A stretch of 64,000 bases of DNA from Sclerodactyla briareus (taxonomy: Eukaryota; Echinodermata; Holothuroidea; Dendrochirotida; Sclerodactylidae): positions 1 to 64,000 of the forward strand of contig JAODTK010004521.1 in NCBI GenBank assembly GCA_026419785.1. Direction: 5' to 3'. Of the stretch, positions 23,763 to 35,120 are shown piece by piece; the stretch's first letter is position 1; the number at the start of each line of letters is the position of its first letter. The notes under the pieces were generated by a model. It did no database searches. It had not been told where the DNA came from and saw nothing but the letters and a program-made list of their open reading frames with translations. The position numbers were made by a program, and so were the translations under genes.

Positions 23763-24587
23763 AGTGTCCTGGCTACCGGAGGGGCCCGAGGCTGTATAAT
23801 TACAAACACTCTCTGGGGGAAAATACCGAATGGCCACTTTTGATGTTTCCGGGTTACTTGACAAGGTCTGCAGGGCGGTTGCTTACAAAGCTCCACCTGC
23901 CTTGAGAAGAAAATCACCCAACTCGTGTCCACCTTCAATTCACCCACCACAGCACTACAGTTCCCCATTGACTCGGCTGACCGTACGTTGGATGACGTAC
24001 AGTTCTCGACCCCCGTGCAATTGATTGAGGCTGACGGGGAGTAGTAACCGGGAGTTGAGCGGCCTTCGCAATCAGCAACAGCACTAAGCTCGCAGTATCG
24101 CAGATGCAGTCTCATTGAAGAAAGTGGTACAGTTAGCCTCCGGAATTTTAGTGCATCTTGCGTCCTCTCTGTCGAGGACTATCGTCAGACTCTCGCTTGC
24201 CGAGTCTACGTCAGTGAGTTAACCACTCTTGATTAGAGAAACTGCTTCATTGCACCCCGGTAAGAAGGTTCGTTCGATGGGCGGAGGTCGAGGGATCTCT
24301 GACCGCAGCTTCTCCGCCTCCCACTTCCTCATGGTACCTCTTTCGAGGGGAAGGTCCCATGATCAGGTCAGGTTGGTCGCGATGGGCAGCGGGAGTAGAG
24401 TCGGTCCGTTGAACTGTTAGTGGATAGTCACATTCTCGCCCTGGGTCTGGGGTTGCGAGGTCCCATGAAGTACAGGGTGCGTTTCTGAATGTCAAATACA
24501 TTGTCACTGATGGTGGTGTAGGTGTCAGTCGCCCCCATTGGTTAAAAACTCTCTGTGGTGAAGTTGGCTGTCGCATTAGGGCAAATC
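23763..24587 (-). CDS. Large Cys/N-glycan-rich exon with consensus splice sites
   Basis: The minus-strand acceptor TTTTGTTCATCAG and the donor GTAAGTGA delimit about 825 bases. After allowing several single-base indels the text runs 'ICPNATANFTTESF', 'TYTTISDNVFDIQKRTLYF', 'QFNGPTLLPLPIATNLT', 'SWDLPLERGTMRKWEAEK', 'ESLTIVLDREDARCTKIPEA', 'NCTTFFNETASAILRA', 'INCTGVENCTSSNVRSAES', 'NCSAVVGELKVDTS', 'QTLSSNPETSKVAIRYFPP'. It has many sequons and cysteines. 'C-x-V-x-G-x-L-x-x-x-x-x-V' recalls the last stalk module of integrin alpha chains (CxVGxL...). The role is probably extracellular structure or adhesion. The stops are single-base shifts, so they could be sequencing errors. Confidence 0.55.
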
Positions 24588-24739
24588 CTGATGAACAAAA
24601 TGGAAAAGACAAATTTTCTTTTCTGCCATCGTCCCAACCCAGGATGGAATGTAATTTTACCATTTTATCACAAATGGAAATTTCTGACAAGAAATTGATG
24701 TTGAGCAAATTGAGCAATATCAGAATTTGACCAAGGTTC

Positions 24740-25340
24740 TGCTCCCCATAAGTTTGACTCCTGCTTCCATAAATTACCAGTGTTCATGTACCCATCATGG
24801 GAAACTGAACAAGCGGAGCTTCAATTTCTTTTCCTAAGTCAAAAGCCCACTAGGTCAACAGCATTCATGTACTACTCATGAGAAAAAACATACGGCTCAA
24901 ACTTTATCAGGCCAGGTGCTCGGGTTTGCCTGATTACGAAGACGATGGTACCCAAAATGATAAATCTTCTTAATTTCCCAAAAATTGACCCATACTCAGT
25001 ACAATGAGTACAATTTCAGCGAGTACATAAGTACAATATCATTATACATAGCATCAATATCAGATATAGCCAATCATGTTCTTATGATGAGAACAGTCCC
25101 TACCAATGTTTGAGCTGAGAACGACCAGGCCATGTTTGACTCCAATTGATACACACTACACAAAATATCACCGTTCTACAAGTCTCCTTTTTTTAACCAA
25201 AAATCTCCCCTTCTACTAGGATACTAAGCAAAGCATTCATGTACTCATCAGGATAACATGCGATAATGGGTCTCGAACTTCTTTAATGACCAGGACATGT
25301 TTGACTCCCAGGCATAAGTATGATTTTGATTGATTAAAGA
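24740..25340 (+). repeat. Interspersed repeat related to family 2
   Basis: Four diverged rounds contain 'ATTCATGTACTCATCA.GA.AACA', 'CAAACTTTATCAGGCCAGG' and 'CCAGGACATGTTTGACTCC', near 24785, 24865, 25075 and 25240. The catalogue of phrases matches family 2 (CATGTACTCATCATGGG), but divergence is higher. Confidence 0.5.
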
Positions 25341-25399
25341 TTTTGTCAGTACGATATTTCCACTATGCTGGCTCAAAGAGAATCTGTCACATGACTATG

Positions 25400-25515
25400 G
25401 ACTAAAATAAACATGAACTTCTGTCATTGTTGGATCATTCGTGATCAGGATGTCCCCGTGGATATATTCACCAGTTCCAGCTATACAGGTATTACTGTAG
25501 CATCGAGTCAGCTCC
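25400..25515 (-). CDS. Candidate exon with paired cysteines
   Basis: The minus strand opens after TTTTGTGAG into 'ELTRCYSNTCIAGTGEYIHG' and continues 'DILITNDPTMTEVHVYF' without a stop. The 'ELTRC...NTC' phrase matches 'ELTRCDLVPNTTCAQ' in the 45.3-45.8 kb array, and it aligns loosely with 'CAWTEYISCYKTDFTG' in the 46.6-47.6 kb array. This supports membership of the same gene. The acceptor is weak in pyrimidines and I see no clear donor, so the 3' end is approximate. Confidence 0.4.
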
Positions 25516-27340
25516 CTCACAAAATGATACCAAAAAGGCAATCGATTATGGTAGTCTTGGGGACCAAGGACTCGTTGGAGGGGGTGAAGTCCCGGGTGGA
25601 AACCCCATGTAGGGGAGGTGGAAGCTGATGAGGACGTGGTGGGCGGGGGGGGTCTGCGAGGGAGCACCGTGTGGCCAGGAAGAGACTGTACTCAAACACA
25701 TCACGGAAGGGAGGAAACGATGAGGTTAGTGGACTGAGACTTGTGGGGAAAAAAGCTAGTGCGTAATAGCACCCGCCACATGGCACATGTGATCACAGTA
25801 ATATATAGCAAGTGTGAGCCTCGTCATTAAGTACATGAGTAGTAGGCGCAGTGCGTAAACTAACGGTATACATGATGGTCAGATGCGTAGGGGTGCATGA
25901 GTATGAGTAGGCGTGCGCCCACCCAAACCCATACAATCCATGATCGTAGTTTGAGGTTGGTTCTTATAAATAAATTAGAGTCACCAGTTTTATTTATGGA
26001 AGTTCCAGAGCAGAGTTCGGCAGGGGAAGAAGCCGAGCAAGTCTGATTACCCTGAGAGGCATTGGATCACTGTGGTGAGGTAGTGCAGATATTGGAGAGA
26101 AGACTAGACCTGCGGAGAACGTGTTGGGGAATTGATTTTTTCTATATTTTTTTAGAGACGAATGAAAGTGACAGTTAATGATTAACAAAATCTAATATTA
26201 CCTAGTATGGACTGAAAGGTTTATTAAGCCCCCGGCCAGAATAGCCAAACCCCCAACATTAGGCTACATACCCTAACCCACACACTTATATATGATCAGT
26301 ATGCAATGTGTCATATGCAGTAGTGAAAGGTTTAAACAGCAATTTGAAAGACTTGATGTGTGAAACCCACACTATCACCGTTTGACAGGAAAGAATACTC
26401 TCAAGTTCTTTCACATCGGTGGAGGGGAGGAAAATTTTTATATCATTTATGTTGTATTGCTAGCCGAGCTGTTCTTTCATGTGTCAATGACGTATGACAA
26501 CTTTACCCATCATAAAATAAACATCCCCCTTAATGTTCATTGCCTTTTCATTTCCGGAATCCATATTTCAGAGTAGGAACGGACTTTCAATGCTTCTGTG
26601 ATAGGAGAATAAATTTCTGAGCTGATTGCAGGGACAATAGACAACAATAGAAAACATTATTCAGGGTTGCCACCAAAGTAAGTAACAGTGATTATTAGAA
26701 ATGATCAAAAAAAAAAAACATAATACCCATATGGCATAGCGTCGCAAATGAATGTCGAGCTTTTATAGACACTTCTCGTAAATAGCTGTTTCCATGCATG
26801 CAACAATAGCACCTAAAACTATTAAAACTTCACAATTGACAGGTTTTGGAAATTTAATTGGCATTTACAGATATACTTGACACGTCAATGGTTTAAACAT
26901 GCAAATATAGTGTTCAAATAGGTGTCTGGCTGTTAAAAATATAAAAAATTCGTATAAGTTATCACTAGGAGTGTTGAAACAGTTAGGAGGGTTGGTTGGG
27001 AACATCTATGAACATAACATTGTTCTCTACTCTGCACTATCAAGCTACAAACCAGTAAGATTGCAGGGAAATCCACGGAAATTGATGATGGAATACCACT
27101 CGGGCGGGAGGGAAAAAAAATGCTCAGGACAATTTGAGAGAACGACCGCTCCGCCCGCGTCTGCGTGAATGGAAACGGATCTATTGAAAGTTATGGTGGC
27201 GATTTTCTACCCGCCAAGCTCGCCGTGCATGGAAACGCCGTATTACACAAATTGGTTGAGAACCATTTCTTGCACGTCTCATGATTAATGATATGTCCCT
27301 TCTTACTGTTGAAGTGACCCTAATTGCATAGTGCGATTTA
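25516..27340. other. No recognisable gene
   Basis: AT-rich DNA with short open frames only. The poly-A run near 26705-26717 and scattered A/T tracts are the only simple features. It reads as intron. Confidence 0.4.
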
Positions 27341-27341
27341 C

Positions 27342-27691
27342 CTGGGTAACTATCTACACCATTCATCATAGGTCAGCCTGTACACCAGCTTAAAGTGAGG
27401 GCTTAAAGATGGACACAGACATCCCTGATTGAAGGACAGGGCTATGATTGAGTATATCACAGTGATGGTTAAAATATGCTCAGAATCCTTCCAATGATCA
27501 TAGCGTCCTTAATTGAATATCTTACCTGGGTCACCATTAAGACTATCATGTTCAGCCTATGTATGTCAGGCTCCAGAACAGACATCTCTTGGCCAAGGTC
27601 AGCGCTGCCTGAGTATATCACAGTGATGGTTAGATCATGCTCAGAGTCCTTCCCAACTGTCAGTGTCCCCGATCAAATAGTTCATTCTTAC
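27342..27691 (-). CDS. Tandem exon array C, distal two copies
   Basis: Two copies of a ~166-184 bp exon-bearing unit lie here, and three more follow at 28977-29533. The better copy reads, on the minus strand, 'TLTVGKDSEHDLTITVIYSG', then 'LGQEMSVLEPDIHRLNMIV', and ends at a donor CAG|GTAAGA at 27525/27526. The last copy (27342) is degenerate, with a stop in most frames. The intervening intron between copies is only about 20-25 bases if each copy is spliced, which is too short for a normal intron. Either the array is partly exonic in one reading or the extra copies are non-functional. The block is split from its siblings by the hAT element. Confidence 0.5.
27684..27691. other. 8-bp target site duplication, left copy
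   Basis: ATTCTTAC, identical to 28969-28976 on the other side of the element. It fits the hAT duplication consensus nTnnnnAn. On the minus strand it is GTAAGAAT, a splice donor sequence. Confidence 0.85.
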
Positions 27692-28968
27692 CAGCCTCGA
27701 ATTAAAAGTTGGAAGGGGCAAGGCAATTTTCTGAGGGCAATGCAAAAAATTTGCCTTCAGGTACATCAAAATGGCAGGGCAACAAGGCAATTTCGAACAA
27801 TTTTAAGTGCAAGCAGGGCAATCTGAAAATAGAGACAATGGCTAGAAGGCAATTGATAATTACCGCAAAATGTTTTTATTGTACCCGTGTAACTCTCCTC
27901 TCATCATACTACGTAACATTATGAGCGAGCTCCAGTGTATTCTAATCGGTCGTTCAACCGCTCGATTTTGACAATGTTTTTTCAACTCGTAATTATAACT
28001 CTAGATACTCAAATGAGATCGTTTTTTATATTTTTCCATGAAAAAACAATGTAGCTTTCTGGCAATATAACTCATTCACAGCGTACTGTAGGACCACTGA
28101 TATATTGCAATTTATAAATGTGATGTGAAAAAGTTTTGTCGCTGCGAAGTAACTCGCAAGCAACTAAAACCATAACCCGTAATCACCTCAATCCACACAC
28201 AACACATACGACTCCCCGCACATTGCTAGCGCTGTCCTGCATTCTGCCGCAAACCGGTTCGTATCAGTTCAACAACCATTGCGTACAGCACCGCAAAAAA
28301 TGCAGCATTAATTACCTCAGACTAGAATGTACCCTTATGTGTCTTAGTCGCCGTCTGCGGTGGCATTCGTACTGCGTTTTTGAACTTATTTATGTAATGT
28401 GGGGCAGCGCGGGGGCGGCCAGGCCTGGGTTAACGTAATTATGCACTTATCCTACTTATTCCACGTACCAATCCTCGACAGAAAGGGTAGTCAGATGGTT
28501 GAAGGATATCTGATTATGTGCGATGCGAGCACGAATTCGATAGGCCTACGCGATGAATTGTACAGTAGGATTGCGGTTTAATAAATAGCTCCATGGGTTG
28601 CGCACGTCAGTCAAGTTTTCACTTTCACTGCGCAATAGTACAGTACCATTGGACATACACAGATATACGGCTGTATGGTGGCACACAATACATACAATTA
28701 TGAAAGGCCTAATCCTTGCAGAATTGAGTAAAATGAAATGCGGAAATTAATGACACTTTTACATGTATGGGCCTAATGATTCAATGGAACTTTCAGAAGT
28801 TGCTGTAGGTATTATCGCTAGGGTTTTGAGAGGTAAGGCACTGACGGCAATAAGCATTAGGGCACGGCAGTCACAGCCGTGGGTGAACTTGACATGTTAT
28901 GGCATCACGGCAATTGGCATGGCACCGACGGCGATTGCCGTCGGTGCCACCGGTTAATTCGAGGCCTG
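27692..28968. mobile_element. Non-autonomous hAT-type DNA transposon, 1,277 bp
   Basis: The element starts CAGCCTCGAATTAA and ends with the inverse of CAGGCCTCGAATTAA, so the terminal inverted repeats match over about 14 bases with one indel. It is flanked by identical ATTCTTAC octamers. A CAG-starting inverted repeat with an 8-bp nTnnnnAn duplication is diagnostic of the hAT superfamily. Both ends carry repeated GGCAA/TTGCC subterminal motifs (left: GGGGCAAGGCAAT, GGGCAACAAGGCAAT; right: GCCAATTGCC-like), probable transposase-binding sites. No hAT transposase (BED finger or dimerisation domain) is legible in the internal open frames (up to 116 codons), so it is a deletion derivative or MITE-like copy. 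Removing it and one octamer restores the tandem exon array with its normal period. Confidence 0.85.
28921..28948. repeat. Perfect 12-bp subterminal hairpin of the hAT element
   Basis: GGCACCGACGGC pairs exactly with GCCGTCGGTGCC across the loop GATT. It lies 20 bases inside the right end. Subterminal palindromes are common in non-autonomous hAT elements. Confidence 0.9.
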
Positions 28969-28976
28969 ATTCTTAC
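28969..28976. other. 8-bp target site duplication, right copy
   Basis: ATTCTTAC, matching 27684-27691 exactly. Confidence 0.85.
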
Positions 28977-29533
28977 CCGGGTCACCATCAAGACTATCAT
29001 ATTCAGCCCGTTAATGTCAGGCTCCAGGACAGACACTGACATCTCTTGGTCAAGGTCAGGGCTGCCGAGTATTTCACAGTGATGGTTAGATCATGCTCAG
29101 AGTCCTTCCCAACTGTCATAGTATCCCTGATTAAATAGTTCAATTTTACCCGGGTCACCATCAAGACTATCGTTGGTCAGCCTGTACACCAGGTTTATAT
29201 GTCAGGCTCCAGGACAGACACTGACATCTCTTGGTCAAGGTCAGGGCTGCCGAGTATTTCACAGTGATGGTTAGATCATGCTCAGAGTCCTTCCCAACTG
29301 TCATAGTATCCCTGATTAAATAGTTCAATTTTACCCGGGTCACCATCAGACAATCCGTTGGTCACCTTTACCACACCAGGTTTATGTCAGGCTCCAGGAC
29401 AGACACTGACATCTCTTGGTCAAGGTCAGGGCTGCCGAGTATTTCACAGTGATGGTCAGGGCATGCTGAGAGTCCTTCACAACGGTCTCTGTGTCCCGGA
29501 GAACGCAGTTAAACTCAAAGACAAGGTGATCAC
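28977..29533 (-). CDS. Tandem exon array C, proximal three copies
   Basis: Exon starts, as read from donor edges, fall at 29335, 29150 and 28977 (spacing 185 and 173). The first copy has a full acceptor at 29534 (TGTATGTTCGTTTTACAG) and reads 'DHLVFEFNCVLRDTETVVKD', 'SQHALTITVKYS', then after one frame change 'VSVLEPDINLVYRLTND' and 'DGDPG' before GTAAAA. The other two begin 'DTMTVGKDSEHDLTITVKYS'. The phrase order (Tyr/Ser strand, V-x-V-x-E-P-x-I, then a D-G-D-P-G turn) is the usual join between consecutive DUF11-like or Ig-like beta-sandwich repeats. Copies two and three lack a normal intron between them (about 23 bases), and every copy shares the same apparent one-base loss at 'YSG.S', a clue that the loss predates the duplication. 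Confidence 0.6.
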
Positions 29534-29689
29534 CTGTAAAACGAACATACAAGTACATCAGCAAACACACAAGTACATCTTCTTGGGGGAAAGAATGGCA
29601 GAGTGTATCAGTGACACTTTGCAAGCATCATTCTAGGTTCAAATTCCACAGTACCGACAATTTTCTCTCTAAGTGGCTGTACCTGCAGT

Positions 29690-29960
29690 TGCATTGGGCA
29701 AGGTCTTCGTCTACACTTCATGGTTCCGCTGTAATGCAGTAGACTTTCCAGGGTTCGTTATGGGATATTTGCAAAAAGTCTCGTCCCACTGTGAGCACTC
29801 GTGTTGAACCAGAACTCCCGCTCCTCCAGGTACCAGGAAAGTCACGGGTCCCTGGGGTTCACAATTGGTCTCCGTAGGGGCTCATCCACTATCAATACAG
29901 CAAGGGTTCATTGATGAGCCATACTTGGCTTCCTGTCCATTTCCATTAGCAGCTTCCATA
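29690..29960 (+). repeat. Interspersed repeat family 3, copy 1
   Basis: Shares 'TGTAATGCAGTAGACTTTCC', 'GGGTTCGTTA.GGGATAT', 'CTGTGAGCA', 'CGCTCCTCCAGGT', a GTTCAC / TGGTC block and 'GATGAGCC..ACTTGGCT' with 44385-44705, and the last parts also with 39225-39450. Same strand in all three. Class unknown. Confidence 0.5.
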
Positions 29961-32040
29961 AGGTGATTTCAATATCATATATAAGGATACAGGAAGAGGC
30001 TTCTTATGTCATGAGGGAAACGAATATGATTATATCAAGGAGTTCATCTAATTAAAATCAAGACAGAGAGAAATCTTTTTAAGGCCACAACAAATGAGAC
30101 ATCAGTGCCTCCGACCAAGACACACATTCACTGTCACAGAAGGGGAACGTGTCAGCCTAGCAGTTTTTTATATACCTTCGAAGTTGATCTGGTCATCAGC
30201 GTGATTGGTGACGAGTCCAAAACTGAGATGAGTGACAGTCCTGGGACCCATGGGCCAGGTACCTGCAGGGGTGAAGAACAGGTGATTATAATGGAGTGAA
30301 GGCACTATAAGGCTGCAGTGTCCCTTACATTTCAGTGAGGTTAGCTACTTATGTAGTGATTGACAGGGGGATATGAGTGATGTTTCACGGCTAAACACAA
30401 GTTGTGTAGTGCTTCACAAAATTACTTTTCAAGGGACGAAATGTGTGCCATCTGACAAAGAGCTGGGGACCACCTGGCAGAAAAAAACACAACTCCCAGA
30501 GTGAAGTACAAAACAAAATTATTGCCCTTCGATCAACCACAAACAGTAATACCTGACAGTGTTCAGATTGTGACCAGGGATCTGAGCTGGCTTTCAGTCA
30601 TCAAAGAAAGATTCACATTCACATTCACATTCACAGTTAACTTTACAAACTTTTCAAAGTGAGTATTCGGAGCTTTTAACAAGAAAAGGTGTGAGCGAAT
30701 CCTCCCTAAACTCAGAAGAAATAAGGACTTTATTGCATGCTTGGTCTCTAATTTAGTACATAGAGAAAATCTAAACATCAGACCAAACTTTAGTCGATAT
30801 TTGAATGAAAGGGGGCACATGTGCTATTGTGCAATAACCCTTGTGAAATCACAGGGTAATTATTGGAAACTGCACAATACAAAATCAATGGGAAACATGT
30901 ACTTCAGGAAACCCTGCAACAGGAACACTTCATTAATTTTTTTAATAAAAGTGTTTTTCTACATGTGAAGATGTGAATATCTCAATGGTAATTTTTTTTT
31001 TTTCTTTCTTCTATCAAGGGTAAAAGAGCAATATTTACATAACACATTATCATATCTCTGTCATCTGATTGGGCAGTTGTTGTCACATGACATGGAAATG
31101 AAAGTACTATTACACAATCGTGCATAAAGCCCCCAAAATTGTGACAGTATGAATTACTATGAGTAAGTTTACATGTTGCTCTGACAAAATTTGTGGGGAT
31201 TTTTCCGTGAATAAACTATACTTGTTCCATGCATCATATATAGCAATGCAACTTTTGTCACATGGCAAGACTAATTCAGCTACCTGAACAATAAATTTTC
31301 ATTGTGGGTGTTATATAAACAAGGCGATCGTCGAAAAGTGTCTCGCCTGGTTGCGCGATCAGTGGTTTCTATTATTTACTACACTACACACTATACACAA
31401 CCAACTAGTTCATGTAGACCATCGCATGTCAAACGAACATCACATATTTTCACATATAACACATAAAAATTCCTGAAAATTCCTAAATGGATCTGACCAG
31501 TAAGTTTGACTCTTATTACAAAAGTCCCTTAATTACTTCTTCATGCCCCCCCCCCCCCATCTTCTCTCATAAATACCTCAAATGGAAAAATAATGTTGTA
31601 TCGCTCAGTCAACTCACTTCTTTGACCCAATACTAATTGAAATGTTTAAAATACCCTTAGCAGCCCGGGCTTCTTTGCCTTTTAAAATTGTTTCCTCATT
31701 ATTCATTGCCTTTTATTTTCCAAGCAGCCAGGACATGCCATCCCCCCTCCCCCCTGCCAGGCAGCAAACACCTCCCCCACACACCCAAACAAAACTATCC
31801 CCACGCAGCAGTCAAGGATTGCCCAAAATTATTCTTTAGGAACCTCCACATTTGTCCTCAGTCCCAGGCAAGAAGAGAGGAAAGAAAAATGTTACAGTAT
31901 TTTTCAATGTCTAATCAACCTAATCAAATCGGTTGGGGTAAGAGAGGGTTTGCTTGTGGGCAGCTTATAACAACACAATTGTCACAGGAGCTATGGTTTA
32001 CTCAGTCATTAGTGCTTTATTCTACAGAAGCTTTATAATT
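29961..32040. other. No recognisable gene
   Basis: Intron-like AT-rich DNA. A short ATTCAC hexamer repeat (about four copies) lies at 30612-30634, a poly-T run at 30992-31001, and a poly-C run near 31546-31558. Open frames (up to 116 codons at 31688) are proline-rich through composition and show no motif. Confidence 0.4.
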
Positions 32041-32079
32041 CATGAACATCAAACACAACAGATCCGGAAAAGTTAATGG

Positions 32080-32640
32080 GACCATACCTACTGAGTTTGG
32101 CAAAATTCTTACCAAGTTGGAAATTGGAATATCTTATGCAAATTAGGCAAATACAATGACCTCTACTGATCCCAGCTGTACCTTCAAAATGATCTGGTTC
32201 AAAGGTGGATCACATCTACCAAGTTTCGGGGGAAATTCCAACGAACTTCAAAAATTGCATAAAATATGCAAATTGGACACATCAAATGACCTCCAGTGAC
32301 CCCGACTTCACTTTTAAATTTCTCGGGAACAATAGTAGACAACTCCACCAGTTCGTGGGTGTGAAATTCTGACAAATTGAAAAATCCCATAAATATGCAA
32401 AATAGACCACTTAATTAGCATATTTCAGGCTGAACCACACACACTGTAGCACATACGGTTCTTGCATAATCTTGCTAAAGAGCTCAAACAATAAATTACA
32501 TAAAATAAGCTAAATTACCCAACTTAATCAATGTCTTTGCTGCCCAAAATCTAATCAGATCGTGTACACCCATCCCCGCTGCCTACACACAAATTTTGTC
32601 ATAATCGGGTTCACGGTTTGTGAGAAATCCTGCTAACAAG
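32080..32640 (+). repeat. Interspersed repeat with internal ~115-bp units
   Basis: Three rounds of 'ACCAAGTT..GG.AAATT', 'ATATGCAAATT.G.ACA', 'AATGACCTC.A.TGA.CC' occur near 32115, 32215 and 32340. They are followed by 'TTAGCATATTTCAGGCTGAA' and a tail ending 'GGTTTGTGAGAAATCCTGCT'. The units look related to phrases in family 1 (CAAATTTGACCTC..TGACC) and may be a sister family. Confidence 0.55.
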
Positions 32641-32804
32641 AAAGTGTGCAGCGGAGTGCCCAAGCGGACGGGCGGGCACGGGTGGTCTCTCCTTGTTTTC
32701 TATTGAATTACATACAATGTTGTCGTTTTGAGTTCCCCACTGCGGTTTGTGACCAGGTTTTACCCGATACTCAGAATTTTCTGGGCACATCCCTGAGTGT
32801 GACA

Positions 32805-32832
32805 TACGCACACACACATACACACACACACG
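32805..32832 (+). repeat. (CA)n microsatellite
   Basis: ACGCACACACACATACACACACACACGC, an imperfect CA run next to the repeat tail. Confidence 0.9.
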
Positions 32833-32943
32833 CCATAGTGACCACTATAAGTCTCTTCCTGAATTTTATTCAGGCGAGACAAAAAGGGAATCAAAATGCT
32901 GTTATCTCATGCAACAGGATAGTTTGCTGCAAGAAGATCAACC

Positions 32944-33009
32944 TTGTCCTATTCAATGAATATACATAATATATAATATATAATATAATAGTCATGTTGA
33001 ATAGGACAA
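32944..33009. repeat. Inverted repeat, 13-bp perfect arms, AT-rich loop
   Basis: TTGTCCTATTCAA (32944-32956) and its exact complement TTGAATAGGACAA (32997-33009) flank 40 bases of almost pure A/T. Could be a hairpin or cruciform, or the ends of a tiny foldback element. No target duplication is evident. Confidence 0.75.
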
Positions 33010-34650
33010 TGTTCAATATTCAAACACATGAGATATTATGGAGTATTATACTCACAAGAATTACTCAACCTGTGCTTACTAGCACATTGCCCCCCCCCCC
33101 TCCCTCCCCCTCAATTCAAGGTCAAATCCAGGGGTCTACATGCATGCTAGATTATTCAACCTCCCAGTAAGGGTTTACTCTCAAGAAACTCTGGTACCTA
33201 TCTCAAGAAAAAAGTGTTCCATGGGCAAATACTTCACTAAAGCTCAGGTAACATGGAGCATGTTGCATTTGAACAGGTACATTAAAAAAAAAAATAGGAA
33301 TTAAGAATTAGTAACCCTACACTCAAAATTAGGGAATTCCAGTATAGTTGGAGCCTTGCGGATTTACATCATTAGCCTAATTACACTGAGCATTGATTAA
33401 GGCTCCATGGGGAACAATGTCGAGGTTTTCCATATCTCGGTACAGTAAATGCTGCCATTTGTAGCTTGCGGCAAAATGATGGAAAGTGGTATTCGCAGAG
33501 GAAAATTAAATAGTTTCTCCTTCCTATCCTCTGCAAAAATCCAACTTGCTCGTAGCTGGGTTTTCTAAAAACAAATTTCTTCTCCCTGATAAGTTCGAAA
33601 CAGAAACATTGCAATGCTCCCCCTGTCGTATCAGAATGATATATATTGAAGGTATGTCTCTATTTTTTCAAGACACCATAGGAACTGGTGCCAAATAAGT
33701 TTCACACACATGTCCACTCTGCTCCTGGGAGAGCAGAGACTAATTTAGTCTTGTGTTAAGACGTTGATATATTCCCGATAGTACCTGCTGCTTTTTATCC
33801 GGCATTACATTTCTGCACTGCGCCACCATTTGTCTTCTGTATTAACGTCTTGTTCGAATTGTGAAGATTTTTTTTGAAGATACTATTTGCAGCCATGTTT
33901 GAATTGTCTAACTGCTGAACGGTAATATCCTTGAGTCGCTTATGGTAACAACGCTGTTATGGTGCTAACTATTCATCGAAAACATCTAAATATTCAAGCG
34001 GGGGTTCTCAATCAGTGGTGTAGTTTGTGGGGGCGCGCTTCCAATATTGGAAGCGAAATTACAATTTGGAAAAGACGTTGATACAGAGTAGATGGACTAT
34101 AGAAATGGTGGGGCACTGCAGAAATGTAATGATGGCTGTGCGTGCCAGATAAAAAGCCAGGGGGACTCAGAATATATCAACATCTAAACAGAGACGAGGA
34201 CTAATTTAATTCACACTGATAGAGATGGCCTAAGAAAACTCACCAATATCATCGTCCAATGGCTGTACCTCAAAGCTTGTACCATTGTACTCAAATTGGA
34301 TCCATTGTGGGTGACGAATGAGGAATAAACGGCCAATACAGGACTGGGCATCGTCAACGTGATATCCAACTGGAAAAAGGGCCAGCGAGGCAGAGATACG
34401 CACATCTATACATAAATCTGGTTTATCATCTTGTACCGAGGCAGCGCCCTCTCACACAACTAGGGATGTAATCCCTTGGTCATTGGTAACCAGGTAATTT
34501 TGCCTGCACCAATCAGGGTGCACTTTAGCTCACAACTTACTACACCCCTGGCAGCCAATGCAGCGGCCCCTACTTTGGTACCTACAGGGGTTTACCCACT
34601 TTTACATGTGGGTGTCATGGGACATTTGAGGAGACATGCCCGGATTGTTT
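33010..34650. other. No recognisable gene
   Basis: Contains a C-rich run (33091-33108) and a poly-A run (33283-33293). Open frames up to 95 codons have no motif or splice support. Confidence 0.4.
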
Positions 34651-34654
34651 GCAT

Positions 34655-35030
34655 TACTTCATTGCCTGAAGACTTTCGGTTGTGGGGGCAATGGATTGTT
34701 CGCCTTACTCCATTGCCTGAGGACATGGTTTGTACCTTCGGAAGCACTGCATCCTTTGACTGACCTTTTTTCCACGAAGACTTTTCAAATTGCGGGTCAT
34801 TCAATCGTTTTGACGCCATTATTGCCTAAAGACTCTTCTTCAGTTGCGGATCACTCAATCGTTTGCTTTTAATACTTCATTGCTTGAAAATTTACCAGGC
34901 TGTGAACCACTGAATTGTTTGCTACCATTGCCTGAGGACATTCAAATTGTGGGGCATTGAATCGCCTACTCTTCACTTCTATTGCCTGGAAATTTTCCAA
35001 GCTGTGGGGCGGTGACACTGGATTGCTCAT
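34655..35030 (+). repeat. Degenerate minisatellite with a unit of roughly 50-65 bp
   Basis: Recurring order 'CATTGCCTGA(A/G)GAC', 'TTTCAAATTG.GGG.CATT', 'GAATCGTTTGCC.TTA' starts near 34660, 34706, 34830, 34885, 34925 and 34980. Copies are strongly diverged, which suggests an old array. Confidence 0.6.
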
Positions 35031-35120
35031 GCTTAACCAGAAAGTTCAAAAGGCTCAAAAGGATTCCTGATAACCTATTCTAGACCGTAACAAATGGGAG
35101 ACTGTACTAGATGATCGGAG

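Noticed and set aside
31688..32038. 116-codon proline-rich open frame
   Set aside because: Driven by C-rich low-complexity sequence; no motif or splice support.
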